64,000 bases of DNA from an uncultured Ruminococcus sp. (GCA_902762615.1 CACWOX010000005.1:41192-105191); one strand, 5' to 3'. Shown: positions 16,386-25,413, counted from the stretch's first letter. A program made the numbers and translations. Notes: generated by a model from the letters alone, not told the origin.

Positions 16386-17174
16386 GTGATAATAGACTCA
16401 CATGTTCACATAGGCTGTTTCGGACGGTACGATATGAAGCCGGAGTATGTCATTGATTCCATGCGCAGATATGGGATCAATTATTCCCTCGTCTCGCCGC
16501 TCACCGGAGTGGAATTCGGTCCGGACCATACGCCGCTGCCGGACGACTGGGCTTATGACCAGATTACCGCCAACGAGGAAGCCATTGCATTTGCCCGGGA
16601 TAATGACGGCAGCATCGGCATTCTGGTTTGGTGCAGACCTTTCAGAGAGGGCTTTAACGATCGCTTTGCCGCAATGGTGGACAACGGCGGCAAATACGTC
16701 AAGGGATTAAAGTTTCATCCCTATTATTCCAAACTTCCCATAAACGCGCCGCAAACCGAGCCTTATCTGGCATTTGCCGCCGAAAGAGGACTTCCGGTGC
16801 TGGTTCATTCGGCAAACGACGAATATTCGCAGCCGAGGTTCGTATATGAGGCGGCGAAGGCGCATCCTGAGATTACTTTTATAATGGCGCATGTGGGGCT
16901 GATGACCGACAACAACGAAGCTATCGAGCTGATCGGTTCGCTGCCCAATCTGTACGGTGATACCGCATGGGTCAAGCCGGAGTCGGGACTCAGGCTCATA
17001 CAAAAATACGGAGCGCACAAGCTGCTCTTTGGAACGGACAACCCGATCGACGGATCCGATACCTATGCGCATCCGTTCTACAAGACCTACTTCGGAGATT
17101 TCAGGCAGTGGATATCGCCTGACGATTACGAACTTCTCATGCACGGTAACGCTGAAAGGATATTTGATATTTAG
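16386..17174 (+). CDS. amidohydrolase-family metal-dependent hydrolase
   Basis: A 262-residue TIM-barrel hydrolase (amidohydrolase 2 / TatD-like). The GTG start at 16386 follows GGGAGG by 7 nt, and the N-terminal metal ligands DSHVHIG come directly after it; the longer frame back to 16254 overlaps the phosphoesterase and is not used. Further ligands are LKFHPYYS, the barrel His in LVHSAND, IMAHVG and the terminal FGTDNPID. No substrate can be named. Coupled to the preceding gene. Confidence 0.85.
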   Translation: MIIDSHVHIGCFGRYDMKPEYVIDSMRRYGINYSLVSPLTGVEFGPDHTPLPDDWAYDQITANEEAIAFARDNDGSIGILVWCRPFREGFNDRFAAMVDNGGKYVKGLKFHPYYSKLPINAPQTEPYLAFAAERGLPVLVHSANDEYSQPRFVYEAAKAHPEITFIMAHVGLMTDNNEAIELIGSLPNLYGDTAWVKPESGLRLIQKYGAHKLLFGTDNPIDGSDTYAHPFYKTYFGDFRQWISPDDYELLMHGNAERIFDI

Positions 17175-17185
17175 AATAAAAATAA

Positions 17186-17214
17186 TTGACATAATTCGTT
17201 AAATATGGTATACT
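17186..17214 (+). promoter_or_regulatory. predicted promoter of the MFS transporter gene
   Basis: TTGACA (17186-17191), 17-nt spacer, TATACT (17209-17214), TGG extended -10. Among the closest to consensus in the window. Confidence 0.8.
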
Positions 17215-17275
17215 TGATATTGATTTATTTCAGTGCGTTGCTTTGCTTTGCACTGTGAAGGAAGGTTATTAATCC

Positions 17276-18766
17276 ATGAAGGTCAAGCTCAATTACAAAC
17301 GGACGGTCTTAGCGGGTATGGCGTTTTTCCTTATCTGCATGTTCTGGCAGGCGTATGACACCATTATTCCGCTTGTACTGACGTACAAGTTTCACATGAC
17401 CCAGACCCTCTCCGGCAGTATCATGGCGATAGACAATATTCTCGCCCTCTTTATGCTGCCGCTCTTCGGCAAGCTGTCGGATAAATGCAATACGAAGCTC
17501 GGCAGGCGCACGCCGTTCATTTTGGTAGGCACGATTATCGCGGTGGCTCTGTTCGCGCTGCTGCCCTTTATTGATTCGCTGCTGTATTTTGTCATCACGC
17601 TGGTGGCAATGCTGATTGCAATGGCGGTTTTCCGTTCGCCTGCTGTGGCGCTTATGCCGGATATCACGGTGAAGCCGCTGCGCTCCAAGGCGAACGCCGT
17701 GATCAATCTGATGGGTACCATAGGCGGCATCATTGCGCTGCTGTTCGGCATCGTCTTTGCCACCAAGGAAATCGAACATATGGACGACGCCTACATGCAT
17801 TCCAACTTCTACTATTTTTTTCTCGCGGTAGCGTCGGCGATGCTGATTTCACTCGTCATTTATATGTTCTTTGTGTGTGAGAACCGATTTGCCCGCGATA
17901 TGCAGGAGCAAAGCAGGGCACTGGGACTTGACGAAGAAATCACGACCTACGATTCCGGCGACGAAGAAGCGGAAAGCGCCGCGCAGGCTGCCGGTGACCG
18001 AAAGCTGACAAAAGGGGAACTTTGTTCTCTGATCTTTCTGCTGGCGTCCATTTTCATGTGGTACATGGGTTACAATGCGGTAACATCGAAGTATTCGGTT
18101 TACGCCGCTCATGTTCTTCACAAGGATTATGCTCTTACCCTGATGATCGCGAATGCTGCCGGCTTGGTTTCCTTCCTGCCGGTGGGTATCATTGCCTCCA
18201 AGCGCGGACGCAAGAAAACTATTCTGGCGGGCGTCATTATGATGGTGGTTGCCTTCGGAAGCATGTCCTTTGTGACAGCCGACACTCCCATTGCGGTGAT
18301 GTATTTGCTCTTTGCCATTGCCGGAATCGGCTGGGCTTCTATCAACGTCAATTCCTTCCCGATGGTGGTGGAGCTTTGCACAGGCTCCGATACCGGTCTT
18401 TACACAGGTTATTACTACACGGCTTCCATGGCTGCGCAGATTGTCACCCCGATATTCTCGGGCTGGCTGATGGACATGCTGGGGCTGAAAATACTCTGTC
18501 CGTATGCCGCTCTGTTCAGCGCGATAGCCTTCTTCACCATGCTGCCCGTGCGTCACGGCGATGTGCTGGAATCACGTCTGGAGCAGGTAGCGGAACCACA
18601 GGCAGCCGAGGCGGTTCAAACAGAATTTCCCGAAGCTGCTGAAACGACCGTTGACACGGGAAAAGCGGCGGAAGTTCCGGAAAATCCCGCTGCTTCGGAA
18701 ATACCAAAAGCGGATGAAATAGCCAACGAGATAGCCGAAATATCCGTAGCCGCGCAAATCAGCTGA
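17276..18766 (+). CDS. major facilitator superfamily transporter, sugar symporter-like
   Basis: A 496-residue, 12-segment membrane transporter. The loop after segment 2 reads FGKLSDKCNTKLGRRTPFILVG, an MFS motif-A variant of the SLC45/GPH-like sugar:cation symporters, and a charged cytoplasmic loop (DEEITTYDSGDEEAESAAQ) separates the two halves. The last 60 residues are an Ala/Glu/Pro-rich tail. No sugar-utilisation enzymes lie next to it, so the substrate is open. Expressed alone from a strong promoter and closed by a terminator. Confidence 0.82.
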   Translation: MKVKLNYKRTVLAGMAFFLICMFWQAYDTIIPLVLTYKFHMTQTLSGSIMAIDNILALFMLPLFGKLSDKCNTKLGRRTPFILVGTIIAVALFALLPFIDSLLYFVITLVAMLIAMAVFRSPAVALMPDITVKPLRSKANAVINLMGTIGGIIALLFGIVFATKEIEHMDDAYMHSNFYYFFLAVASAMLISLVIYMFFVCENRFARDMQEQSRALGLDEEITTYDSGDEEAESAAQAAGDRKLTKGELCSLIFLLASIFMWYMGYNAVTSKYSVYAAHVLHKDYALTLMIANAAGLVSFLPVGIIASKRGRKKTILAGVIMMVVAFGSMSFVTADTPIAVMYLLFAIAGIGWASINVNSFPMVVELCTGSDTGLYTGYYYTASMAAQIVTPIFSGWLMDMLGLKILCPYAALFSAIAFFTMLPVRHGDVLESRLEQVAEPQAAEAVQTEFPEAAETTVDTGKAAEVPENPAASEIPKADEIANEIAEISVAAQIS

Positions 18767-18815
18767 ATCTGCCGTGGAATAAGAAGCAATGTGAAAAAAT
18801 ATTCATAAAATAAAA

Positions 18816-18875
18816 ATGCCGCAGTGCATCGGAGCCATTTAGGGGAAACAATCCGAATGCGCTGCGGTATTTTTG
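18816..18875 (+). terminator. intrinsic terminator after the MFS gene
   Basis: An imperfect 18-nt stem (ATGCCGCAG...CGGA with TCCG...CTGCGGTAT) with an 18-nt loop and a T-tract (TATTTTTG). Confidence 0.75.
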
Positions 18876-18909
18876 CGGTTTGTTGTTTTGATACTGGCGT
18901 TTTTACCGA

Positions 18910-19164
18910 TTATCCGTGCTTCAATTCACTGAGCTGCTGTTTTGCCGATTCCAGAGCAGTTTTATCGCGCTTGGTAAGCTCGTCATATGACTTCATTCGG
19001 CAAAGCGGACAGGAGCAGTGTATCTTGCCTTTAGCAAAACGACCTGCTGTACCTCCCGACCACGCTTTCAGATATTCCTCGCCGCCTATACGGCGAAGAA
19101 TTCCGATTTTGCGGGCAATAGTCCTTTTGCGCTGAAAGCGGTAATAGGCTTTGTCTCGTGACAT
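18910..19164 (-). CDS. small Cys-containing protein of unknown function
   Basis: An 84-residue basic protein starting MSRDKAYYRFQRKR after an AAGGAAGTG site; the frame extends 16 codons further upstream but without a usable site. The segment KGKIHCSCPLCRMKSYDELTKRDK resembles a widespread family of small bacterial proteins ending in a C-x-C-x2-C cluster followed by an acidic/basic helix. Three Cys in that cluster hint at metal binding. It lies 144 nt downstream of the ABC exporter with no clear promoter, so it may be read from that transcript. Function unknown. Confidence 0.6.
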   Translation of the reverse strand: MSRDKAYYRFQRKRTIARKIGILRRIGGEEYLKAWSGGTAGRFAKGKIHCSCPLCRMKSYDELTKRDKTALESAKQQLSELKHG

Positions 19165-19308
19165 TTTCCGTTCACTTCCTTGACATTTCGGGCAGCCCGC
19201 AAGAGACGTCAAGGATTCATATGACTGACCTGTTCTCTTACAGGCTGCCTATCAGGAAGCAAACGCTTTTTGTTATTTTTCTCATTATTAAATCTTTTCT
19301 CCTTGCTG

Positions 19309-21036
19309 TTAATTGTTCCTGAACTGCAATTCATACAGCTCTTTGTATATGCCGCCCTTTTCCATCAGCTCACTGTGGGTGCCGAATTCGGTTATTTTCC
19401 CTTCGGTGACAACTGCAATGCTGTCGGCGTTGCGAACGGTGGACAGTCTGTGGGCAACCACAAGCGTGGTACGTCCCTTGCAAAGCTCGTCGAGCGCCTG
19501 CTGAATCAGAACCTCGGTTGTGTTGTCAAGTGCGCTGGTCGCTTCATCGAGAATGAGAATGGCGGGATTTTTGAGAAATACCCGCGCAATCGAGACCCTC
19601 TGCTTCTGACCGCCGGAGAGCTTAATGCCGCGTTCGCCTATCTCGGTGTCGTAGCCGTCGGGCAGACCTGCCACAAAGTCGTGGAGGTTTGCCTTCTTTG
19701 CCGCGTCGATGATCTGTTCATCGGTCGCGTCGAGACTGCCGTAGGCAATATTCTCCCGTATGGTTCCGGCAAAGAGAAATACGTCCTGCTGCACAATGCC
19801 GATGCTGCGGCGAAGAGAATCCATTGTGACGTTTCTGATGTCCTTGCCGTCGATCAGAATGGAGCCGCCGTTTTCTCCGAGTCTGTAGAAATTCGGGATA
19901 AGGTGGCAGATGGTGGTCTTGCCGCCGCCGGACGGCCCCACAAGCGCCATTTTGGTGCCGCGGTCTATCTTTAAGGATACATGTTCCAGCACATCGCGTT
20001 CGCCGTCCTTTTCATACGAAAAGCTGACGTCCCTAAGCTCCACTTCGCCGTTAACCTCGCCGATATCCTCCGCTCCGGGAGCGTCCTGCTCCTCGGGAAT
20101 ATCCATTATTTCAATGAATCTGCGGAAGCCCGTTGCGCCGTTCTGCCACTGTTCCATGAACTGAATGAGGGTCTGCACGGGCGAAATGAAGAGATTGACC
20201 GACACGATAAAGGTGGAGTATTCCCCGAAGTTGATGCTGCCTTTGTAGAGGAAAAGACCTCCGGCTATCAGAATAATCACATTGAAGACATCGGTGATGA
20301 ACGACGTGGAAGAGTGAAATCTGCCCATGGCGTTGTAGGATTTGGCACAGGCGTCAATGTACATCTGGTTGCCGACCTCGAATTTTTCCTGTTCGCGTGC
20401 TGCATTAGTGTATGCCTTGGTCACTCTGATACCTGTGATGGAGCTTTCCAGTGCCGCATTGATCACGGCGTTGCTCTTGCGGCGCTCCTTGAATGCGTCG
20501 CGCATTTTCTTTCTCAGATAGATCGAAACGGCAGCGAGCAGCGGAACACAGGCGAAGATGATCAGGGTGAGCCATACGTTGATGGTGCAGAGATAGCCGA
20601 AGCTCAGCGCGATCATCACGGTGCAGGTGAGCAGATTTTCCGGACCGTGGTGGGCAAGCTCACTGATCTCAAACAGATCATTGGTCATGCGCGTCATGAT
20701 GGCGCCGGTTTCGTGATCGTCAAAGAAGGAGAAGGGCAGCTTCTCAAGGTGAGCAAATAGTTCCCTCCGCATTTGTGCCTGCATGTATGTGCCCACCATA
20801 TGCCCCTGATACTGCACGAAGTAGCGCAGCAGCATTCTCACAAAGTAAAGCGCCAGCACGCAGACTCCGGCTATGATGATGGAGCGATAAGCCCGGTTGG
20901 GAATGAAATCGTTGAGCAGTCGGTTGGTCATTACGGGATATACCATTCCCAGCAGCGAGATCAGCAGCGAAGCCGCCATATCCGCTCCGAAAAGCAGCTT
21001 GTGCGGGCGATAGTATGCGATAAATCTTTTTACCAT
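19309..21036 (-). CDS. ABC exporter, fused permease and ATP-binding domains
   Basis: A 575-residue half-transporter of the MsbA/LmrA/BmrA type. Six membrane segments occupy about residues 1-300; the nucleotide-binding domain has Walker A GPSGGGKTT (367-375), the signature LSGGQKQRVSIARV, Walker B LILDEATSALD and the switch VAHRLSTVRNAD. Since no partner gene is adjacent, a homodimer is likely. Exports lipids, drugs or peptides in characterised relatives; the substrate here is unknown. Read from its own promoter after degV. Confidence 0.9.
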   Translation of the reverse strand: MVKRFIAYYRPHKLLFGADMAASLLISLLGMVYPVMTNRLLNDFIPNRAYRSIIIAGVCVLALYFVRMLLRYFVQYQGHMVGTYMQAQMRRELFAHLEKLPFSFFDDHETGAIMTRMTNDLFEISELAHHGPENLLTCTVMIALSFGYLCTINVWLTLIIFACVPLLAAVSIYLRKKMRDAFKERRKSNAVINAALESSITGIRVTKAYTNAAREQEKFEVGNQMYIDACAKSYNAMGRFHSSTSFITDVFNVIILIAGGLFLYKGSINFGEYSTFIVSVNLFISPVQTLIQFMEQWQNGATGFRRFIEIMDIPEEQDAPGAEDIGEVNGEVELRDVSFSYEKDGERDVLEHVSLKIDRGTKMALVGPSGGGKTTICHLIPNFYRLGENGGSILIDGKDIRNVTMDSLRRSIGIVQQDVFLFAGTIRENIAYGSLDATDEQIIDAAKKANLHDFVAGLPDGYDTEIGERGIKLSGGQKQRVSIARVFLKNPAILILDEATSALDNTTEVLIQQALDELCKGRTTLVVAHRLSTVRNADSIAVVTEGKITEFGTHSELMEKGGIYKELYELQFRNN

Positions 21037-21069
21037 TTTTTAGCTCCTGTAGATGTAATTCATGCATGG

Positions 21070-21098
21070 ATTATACCGCAGAAACACACCTTTTTCAA
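21070..21098 (-). promoter_or_regulatory. predicted promoter of the ABC exporter gene
   Basis: Minus strand TTGAAA (21098-21093), 17-nt spacer, TATAAT (21075-21070), 34 nt before the start codon. Confidence 0.65.
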
Positions 21099-21150
21099 GG
21101 AAGTTTTGTGTGCAGAATTTGAATAACAAAACCGTTCTGTATTGCATTTA

Positions 21151-22026
21151 TCAATCTTTGTCCGCAAATATCATGTATATTGTATTGGGCCCGCCGTGGG
21201 TTGCGGTGGTGCAGTTGGTGACACTCTCTACGATTTCCTCAAATTTGCCGTATTCCCTGAGTTTGCGGTGCATATTCTCAATCAGCTTCTTGTTGTCGCT
21301 GGTGTAGCCGATAATGACCCTCTTGTAATCGGCGTATTTGTCGGCAAGATCCAGCACGTAATCCATGTATTGATTCTGCACGCTCTCCACCGAGCCGCGG
21401 AATTTTTTTGGGGAGGTGATAATGCCCTTCTCGTCAATATGCATCATCGGATAGAGCTTGAGAAGGTTCGCGCCGAACGCAACGAGCATGGAGCAGCGTC
21501 CGCCCTTCGCTGCGTAATTCATGCCGCCGAGCAGGAAGTTGGTACGCACGTGGGGAACCATTGCGATTATTTTTTCACTGATTTCCTTTGCGCCCATTCC
21601 GTCGTCCCGCAGCTCCGCCGCGCGTATCGCCATCAATGCCTGCGCACCGGTGAGGGTATAGGTGTCCACTGAATAAACCGATGTGCCGTATTTTTCGTTT
21701 ATCTCCTTGGCTGCTATGAGTGAATTGGAGTATGACGAGCTGAATACGGAATTCATGGCGATATGCACAATGTCGCAGCCCTGCTGAGCGAACGGCTCAA
21801 AAAACTCAAAATAGTCTATGGGCGTACATGCTGCCGTTTTTGGCACCTGCTTCTGTTCGTCAAAGAATTGAAATAGGTCATTCGGCTGACACTCGTAAAA
21901 ATCCTGATAGCTCTTGTCACCGAGTGTGATGTGGAAGGGGATCATAGCGTCGATGTGGAATTTCTTCAGATTTTCCGGACGCAGATCGCTTCCGGTGTCG
22001 GTAGTGATAATGACTTTGTTTGACAT
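21151..22026 (-). CDS. DegV family fatty-acid-binding protein
   Basis: A 291-residue soluble protein with the DegV/FakB architecture: VIITTDTGSDL at the N-terminus, the ligand loop KTAACTP, MNSVFSSSYSN, VYSVDTYTLTGAQ and GGMNYAAKGGRC. DegV/FakB proteins hold a fatty acid and present it to a FakA kinase for entry into phospholipid synthesis. No fakA is in the window; several paralogs per genome are normal in Clostridia. Transcribed just upstream of the ABC exporter, which also has a separate promoter. Confidence 0.9.
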   Translation of the reverse strand: MSNKVIITTDTGSDLRPENLKKFHIDAMIPFHITLGDKSYQDFYECQPNDLFQFFDEQKQVPKTAACTPIDYFEFFEPFAQQGCDIVHIAMNSVFSSSYSNSLIAAKEINEKYGTSVYSVDTYTLTGAQALMAIRAAELRDDGMGAKEISEKIIAMVPHVRTNFLLGGMNYAAKGGRCSMLVAFGANLLKLYPMMHIDEKGIITSPKKFRGSVESVQNQYMDYVLDLADKYADYKRVIIGYTSDNKKLIENMHRKLREYGKFEEIVESVTNCTTATHGGPNTIYMIFADKD

Positions 22027-22087
22027 TTTTTATTACCTTCTTTTCATTATATAGATATATCACATTGCATTGTAATGTCTTATTATT

Positions 22088-22116
22088 ATTTTATCAGATA
22101 GTTAGGTTAACTGCAA
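22088..22116 (-). promoter_or_regulatory. predicted promoter of the degV-family gene
   Basis: Minus strand TTGCAG (22116-22111), 17-nt spacer, TAAAAT (22093-22088), TGA extended -10. Confidence 0.6.
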
Positions 22117-22154
22117 GACCTTGTTAAAAAAACTTAAATATATTTCTCTGAATA

Positions 22155-22183
22155 TTGAAGTTATGGAAAGAATGTGCTACAAT
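22155..22183 (+). promoter_or_regulatory. predicted promoter of the DUF2752-TM2 pair
   Basis: TTGAAG (22155-22160), 17-nt spacer, TACAAT (22178-22183), TGC extended -10; 38 nt before the start codon. Confidence 0.6.
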
Positions 22184-22220
22184 ATTCTAAAAGCCTGCAT
22201 CATTATGGAGGTACATGACA

Positions 22221-22604
22221 ATGGAAGCAAACAAATCCCGCCGCCGTGAGTGGGTCAATCTTCTGTTAATGCATGCGACGCTGCTTGCCGCTGCTCTGCT
22301 GTATATGGCAGTGATGGTAAAGCTGCGGATATTCTGCCCGATCAGGCATATCACGGGCATACCCTGTCCCGGCTGCGGAATGTCGCGTGCGCTCGGCTGC
22401 CTGCTCCGTCTGGATATTCGGGGCTCTCTGCGCAGCAATCCCGCTCTGCTGCCGTGCCTGACAGCGATGTTTGTTCTCTTCAACCGTGAGACCTGCCTTC
22501 TGGAGCATGTGAGCATGAGAGTCAAGGATATTCTGATAGCGCTGGGGTTCGGATTCACTATTGCTGTGTATATTGTGAGGATGGCTTTTTTCGAGATACC
22601 GTGA
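22221..22604 (+). CDS. DUF2752 small membrane protein
   Basis: A 127-residue protein with three likely membrane segments. The family hallmark is seen near residue 45: FCPIRHITGIPCPGCGMSRA, with the CPGCG Cys pair. I use ATG 22221, nine nt from GGAGG; ATG 22215 is too close to it. The family has no proven function; it often sits beside TM2-domain genes, as here, which suggests the two work together in the membrane. Confidence 0.8.
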   Translation: MEANKSRRREWVNLLLMHATLLAAALLYMAVMVKLRIFCPIRHITGIPCPGCGMSRALGCLLRLDIRGSLRSNPALLPCLTAMFVLFNRETCLLEHVSMRVKDILIALGFGFTIAVYIVRMAFFEIP

Positions 22605-22669
22605 GGTATCGGGGCATTGTAAGATGGTTATGGGTTAGGAGTATTTATTAGAAAAGGAGAGAATGAGTA

Positions 22670-23110
22670 ATGTCAAACAATTTCAATGCGAGAAATTCGT
22701 ATGAAACCGATGAGGAGCGTCTGGAAAAGGAACAGCTTCGCAGGCAGAAGACAGCGCTGGTAGACAGATTCCTGGTGCTCAACCAGAACGATCTGCCGGA
22801 TGACAAAATCCCCATGCTGCGGGAGAATATGCTGCACTGCTCCATGCGCAAGCTCGGGGAGATACAAAGCCTCACCTGCCGTAGGGTGGGCAATATGCAG
22901 TTTATTTCATTCATGCTCGGCTGGTCGGGCATTGACAGAATGCTTTTAGGCGAGGTCGGCATAGGGCTGCTCAAGCTCTGCACATTTGGCTGTTGCGGAC
23001 TGCTCATGGTCTACGACTGGCTGGCTATGCCCTACAAGACCAAATATTACAATTATATTGAGGTTATGAGTGTTTTGGATTATGACGATTATGAGTATCA
23101 TGGCTCCTGA
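22670..23110 (+). CDS. TM2 domain-containing protein
   Basis: A 146-residue protein with a charged N-terminal helix region (about 1-75) and a C-terminal TM2 domain made of two membrane helices: FISFMLGWSGIDRMLLGE, then IGLLKLCTFGCCGLLMVYDW. The G-x-x-G-x-D-R-hydrophobic turn is the TM2 signature. Starts after AAAAGGAGAG, 65 nt downstream of the DUF2752 gene, and is probably in the same transcript. Biological role unknown. Confidence 0.82.
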   Translation: MSNNFNARNSYETDEERLEKEQLRRQKTALVDRFLVLNQNDLPDDKIPMLRENMLHCSMRKLGEIQSLTCRRVGNMQFISFMLGWSGIDRMLLGEVGIGLLKLCTFGCCGLLMVYDWLAMPYKTKYYNYIEVMSVLDYDDYEYHGS

Positions 23111-23187
23111 TGATGCATTAGTCAAAATACATAAAAATTTAATATTGACAGGCGAAAAGTTCTACATAAGAAAAATATAGATTTTGC

Positions 23188-23216
23188 TTGCATTAGGGCA
23201 ACGGCTTTGATATAAT
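23188..23216 (+). promoter_or_regulatory. predicted promoter of the S10-spc-alpha block
   Basis: TTGCAT (23188-23193), 17-nt spacer, TATAAT (23211-23216) with a TGA extended -10. Predicted start near 23223, giving a leader of about 455 nt before rpsJ. Confidence 0.7.
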
Positions 23217-23222
23217 AACTAG

Positions 23223-23677
23223 GTACGCGACACTTATGCGCGTGCGAAAAATTGCAGCGACTGCACATGAGATATGCGATGAAGTGGGAGGTTGCGTTCC
23301 TTTAGATGATAAAGCGAACGGTTTTTCCATGGAGTATGTCCGATTTTAAACCGGGCGAAAAAGTGTGTACAGTCATGTAGCGATACTGATCGCGGCGATA
23401 TATCAAAGCCTTTTGAGTTGCTAAGGCTTGCAGTATATCGTTTCCTTGGCGGCGGCTTCCCCAATGAGCTGACGCTTTAGTACAGGATTGTGCAAAACGC
23501 TTGCTATTAGTTTTCACTGACCCGGAAAGCCAAGACCACCCCAAAGAGATGAATGGCTTCCGGTTTTTTAGTGCCCGTGGATGAAACACCCGGACGCGTT
23601 GTTGAAAACATCGGGTGCTCAGCGAAGATCATGTAGCAGCGGTTTCGCCGCAAAAAACATCTTAGGAGGCGGCTATT
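23223..23677 (+). ncRNA. long structured leader of the S10 operon
   Basis: No gene is supported between the TM2 gene and rpsJ. The predicted leader is dense in hairpins: TGCAGcgaCTGCA near its start; a long two-part stem at 23396-23440 (CGATATA/TATATCG outside, AAGCCTT/AAGGCTT inside); a terminator-like hairpin at 23522-23569; CACCCG/CGGGTG at about 23587-23617; and GCGGTTTCGCCGC just before the AGGAGGCGG site. L4 is known to control S10 operons through leader RNA in gamma-proteobacteria, and ribosomal-protein leaders occur in Firmicutes; which ligand, if any, this one binds is not shown by the sequence. Confidence 0.6.
23522..23569 (+). terminator. intrinsic terminator inside the S10 leader (attenuator candidate)
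   Basis: CCGGAAAGCCA (23522-23532) pairs with TGGCTTCCGG (23554-23563) with one bulged A, and TTTTTT follows at once. It lies about 108 nt before rpsJ and downstream of the predicted promoter, so it can only make sense as an attenuator or a partial stop before the ribosomal genes. Confidence 0.75.
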
Positions 23678-23989
23678 ATGGCAGTCAAGGAAAAAATCAG
23701 AATCAGGATCAAGAGCTATGATCATTCTCTCGCCGATCAGGCGGCACAGAAGATCGTAGACGCGGCAAAGCGCGAGGGCGCACAGGTCTCCGGACCGGTT
23801 CCGCTCCCCACCGACAAGGAAATCGTAACGATCCTGCGTGCGGTTCACAAGTACAAGGACAGCAGAGAGCAGTTCGAGTACAGAACCCACAAACGTCTTA
23901 TTGACATCCTGAGACCTTCCAACAAGGTTGTGGAGGCTCTTAAAGGATTGGAGCTCCCTGCAGGTGTTGAAATCGAGATCAAGCTTTAA
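23678..23989 (+). CDS. rpsJ: 30S ribosomal protein S10 (NusE)
   Basis: Head protein of the 30S subunit that also acts in transcription antitermination with NusB and links to NusG. 103 residues, with [21 protein letters not shown] at the start, the long loop with GPVPLPT, and [10 protein letters not shown] near the end. First coding gene of the S10 block, after AGGAGGCGG. A 96-nt gap separates it from rplC. Confidence 0.98.
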   Translation: MAVKEKIRIRIKSYDHSLADQAAQKIVDAAKREGAQVSGPVPLPTDKEIVTILRAVHKYKDSREQFEYRTHKRLIDILRPSNKVVEALKGLELPAGVEIEIKL

Positions 23990-24085
23990 TCGGCGGTCAA
24001 CTTTTCAACCAACGGCAGTCGAGGTCAAGTTGAGGCGTGTTGATACCCGCGCTTCAACCAATAACCTATCATAGGAGGCAGAAAA

Positions 24086-24772
24086 ATGCAAAAAGGTATT
24101 ATCGGCAAAAAGCTCGGCATGACCCAGATCTTTGACGAGAAGGGCAACGTTGTTCCCGTAACCGTCATCGAAGCTGGTCCCTGTGTTGTCACACAGAAAA
24201 AGACAGTCGAGACAGACGGCTACAACGCCGTGCAGTTGGGCTTTGGTGAAGTAAAGCTCAAGTTCAAGAAGGGCACAAAGAGCTCCAGAACAGAAAAGTT
24301 CCAAGGCAAGCCCAGCAACATCACAATGGCACTCGCAGGTCACTTCGAGAAGAACGGTGTTGCTCCCAAGAAGTATCTCAGAGAGTTCCGCTTTGAGTCC
24401 ATCGACGCTCTGAACGTCGGCGATCTCATCAAGGCAGACACCTTCGCAGCCGGCGACAAGGTTGACGTTGTCGGTACAAGCAAAGGTAAGGGCTGGACCG
24501 GCGTCATCAAGCGCTGGAACTTCGGCAGACTCAAGGAGAGCCACGGTACAGGTCCTGTTCACCGTCACGGCGGTTCCATCGGTGCTTGCTCCGATCCTTC
24601 GAGAGTTTTCAAGGGAAAGAAGATGTCCGGTCACCTTGGCAACGAGAGAGTTACCGTGCAGAATCTTACAGTCGTCAAGATCGATGTTGAAAACAACCTT
24701 ATCGCCATCAAGGGCGCAGTTCCCGGCCCTAAGGGCGGCGTTGTGCTCATCAGCGACAGCGTCAAAGCATAA
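24086..24772 (+). CDS. rplC: 50S ribosomal protein L3
   Basis: Early-assembly 23S rRNA binder whose long loop approaches the peptidyl-transferase centre. 228 residues with [16 protein letters not shown], then the loop motif [28 protein letters not shown] and [11 protein letters not shown], and VPGPKGG close to the end. The Gln methylated in E. coli L3 falls in the loop region that differs here. Confidence 0.98.
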   Translation: MQKGIIGKKLGMTQIFDEKGNVVPVTVIEAGPCVVTQKKTVETDGYNAVQLGFGEVKLKFKKGTKSSRTEKFQGKPSNITMALAGHFEKNGVAPKKYLREFRFESIDALNVGDLIKADTFAAGDKVDVVGTSKGKGWTGVIKRWNFGRLKESHGTGPVHRHGGSIGACSDPSRVFKGKKMSGHLGNERVTVQNLTVVKIDVENNLIAIKGAVPGPKGGVVLISDSVKA

Positions 24773-24789
24773 GGGAGGAGGAATAGAAT

Positions 24790-25413
24790 ATGCCTAGCAT
24801 CGCAGTAGTTAACGCAGCAAACGAAAAGGTCGGCACTCTCGAGCTTTCCGATGCTGTATTCGGTATTGAACCCAATGAGGCAGCAGTTCATGCTGTAGTA
24901 GTAAACTATCTTGCAAACCAGCGTCAGGGCACACAGAGCACCCTGACACGCGGCGAAGTCTCCGGCGGCGGCAAGAAGCCTTGGCGTCAGAAGGGCACAG
25001 GTCACGCAAGACAGGGCTCCACCCGTTCACCCCAGTGGAGACACGGCGGTATCGCTCTCGGACCCAAGCCCAGAAGCTACCGCTACACTCTCAACAAGAA
25101 GCTCCGCAGACTTGCCATGAAGTCGGCTCTTTCCGCTAAGGTGGCTGACAGCGACATGATCGTTGTAGACGCCTTCACCATGAATGAGTACAAGACAAAG
25201 GAAGTTGTAAAGCTCCTTGACGCGATCGGCGCAGGCCGCAAGGTTCTTCTGGTTATGCCTGAGAAGAACGACATGGTCATCGCCAGCGCAAGAAACATTC
25301 CCGGCGTAAAGACAGCTTTGGTCAACACACTCAATGTCTACGACATCGTAAACGCTGACAAGTTCGTTGTTGTCAAGGACGCCGTAGCACAGATTGAGGA
25401 GGTATACTGCTAA
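24790..25413 (+). CDS. rplD: 50S ribosomal protein L4
   Basis: Lines the nascent-peptide tunnel; its loop is a macrolide-resistance hot spot, and in some bacteria L4 represses the S10 operon. 207 residues with [31 protein letters not shown] as the extended loop in the usual spacing and LGPKPRSY after it. The stop codon overlaps the rplW start by one base (TAATG), implying translational coupling. Confidence 0.98.
   Translation: MPSIAVVNAANEKVGTLELSDAVFGIEPNEAAVHAVVVNYLANQRQGTQSTLTRGEVSGGGKKPWRQKGTGHARQGSTRSPQWRHGGIALGPKPRSYRYTLNKKLRRLAMKSALSAKVADSDMIVVDAFTMNEYKTKEVVKLLDAIGAGRKVLLVMPEKNDMVIASARNIPGVKTALVNTLNVYDIVNADKFVVVKDAVAQIEEVYC

Noticed and set aside
19213..19308. 15-codon minus-strand frame (MRKITKSVCFLIGSL) upstream of the small Cys protein
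   Set aside because: Very short, no conserved feature, and chance occurrence is likely.
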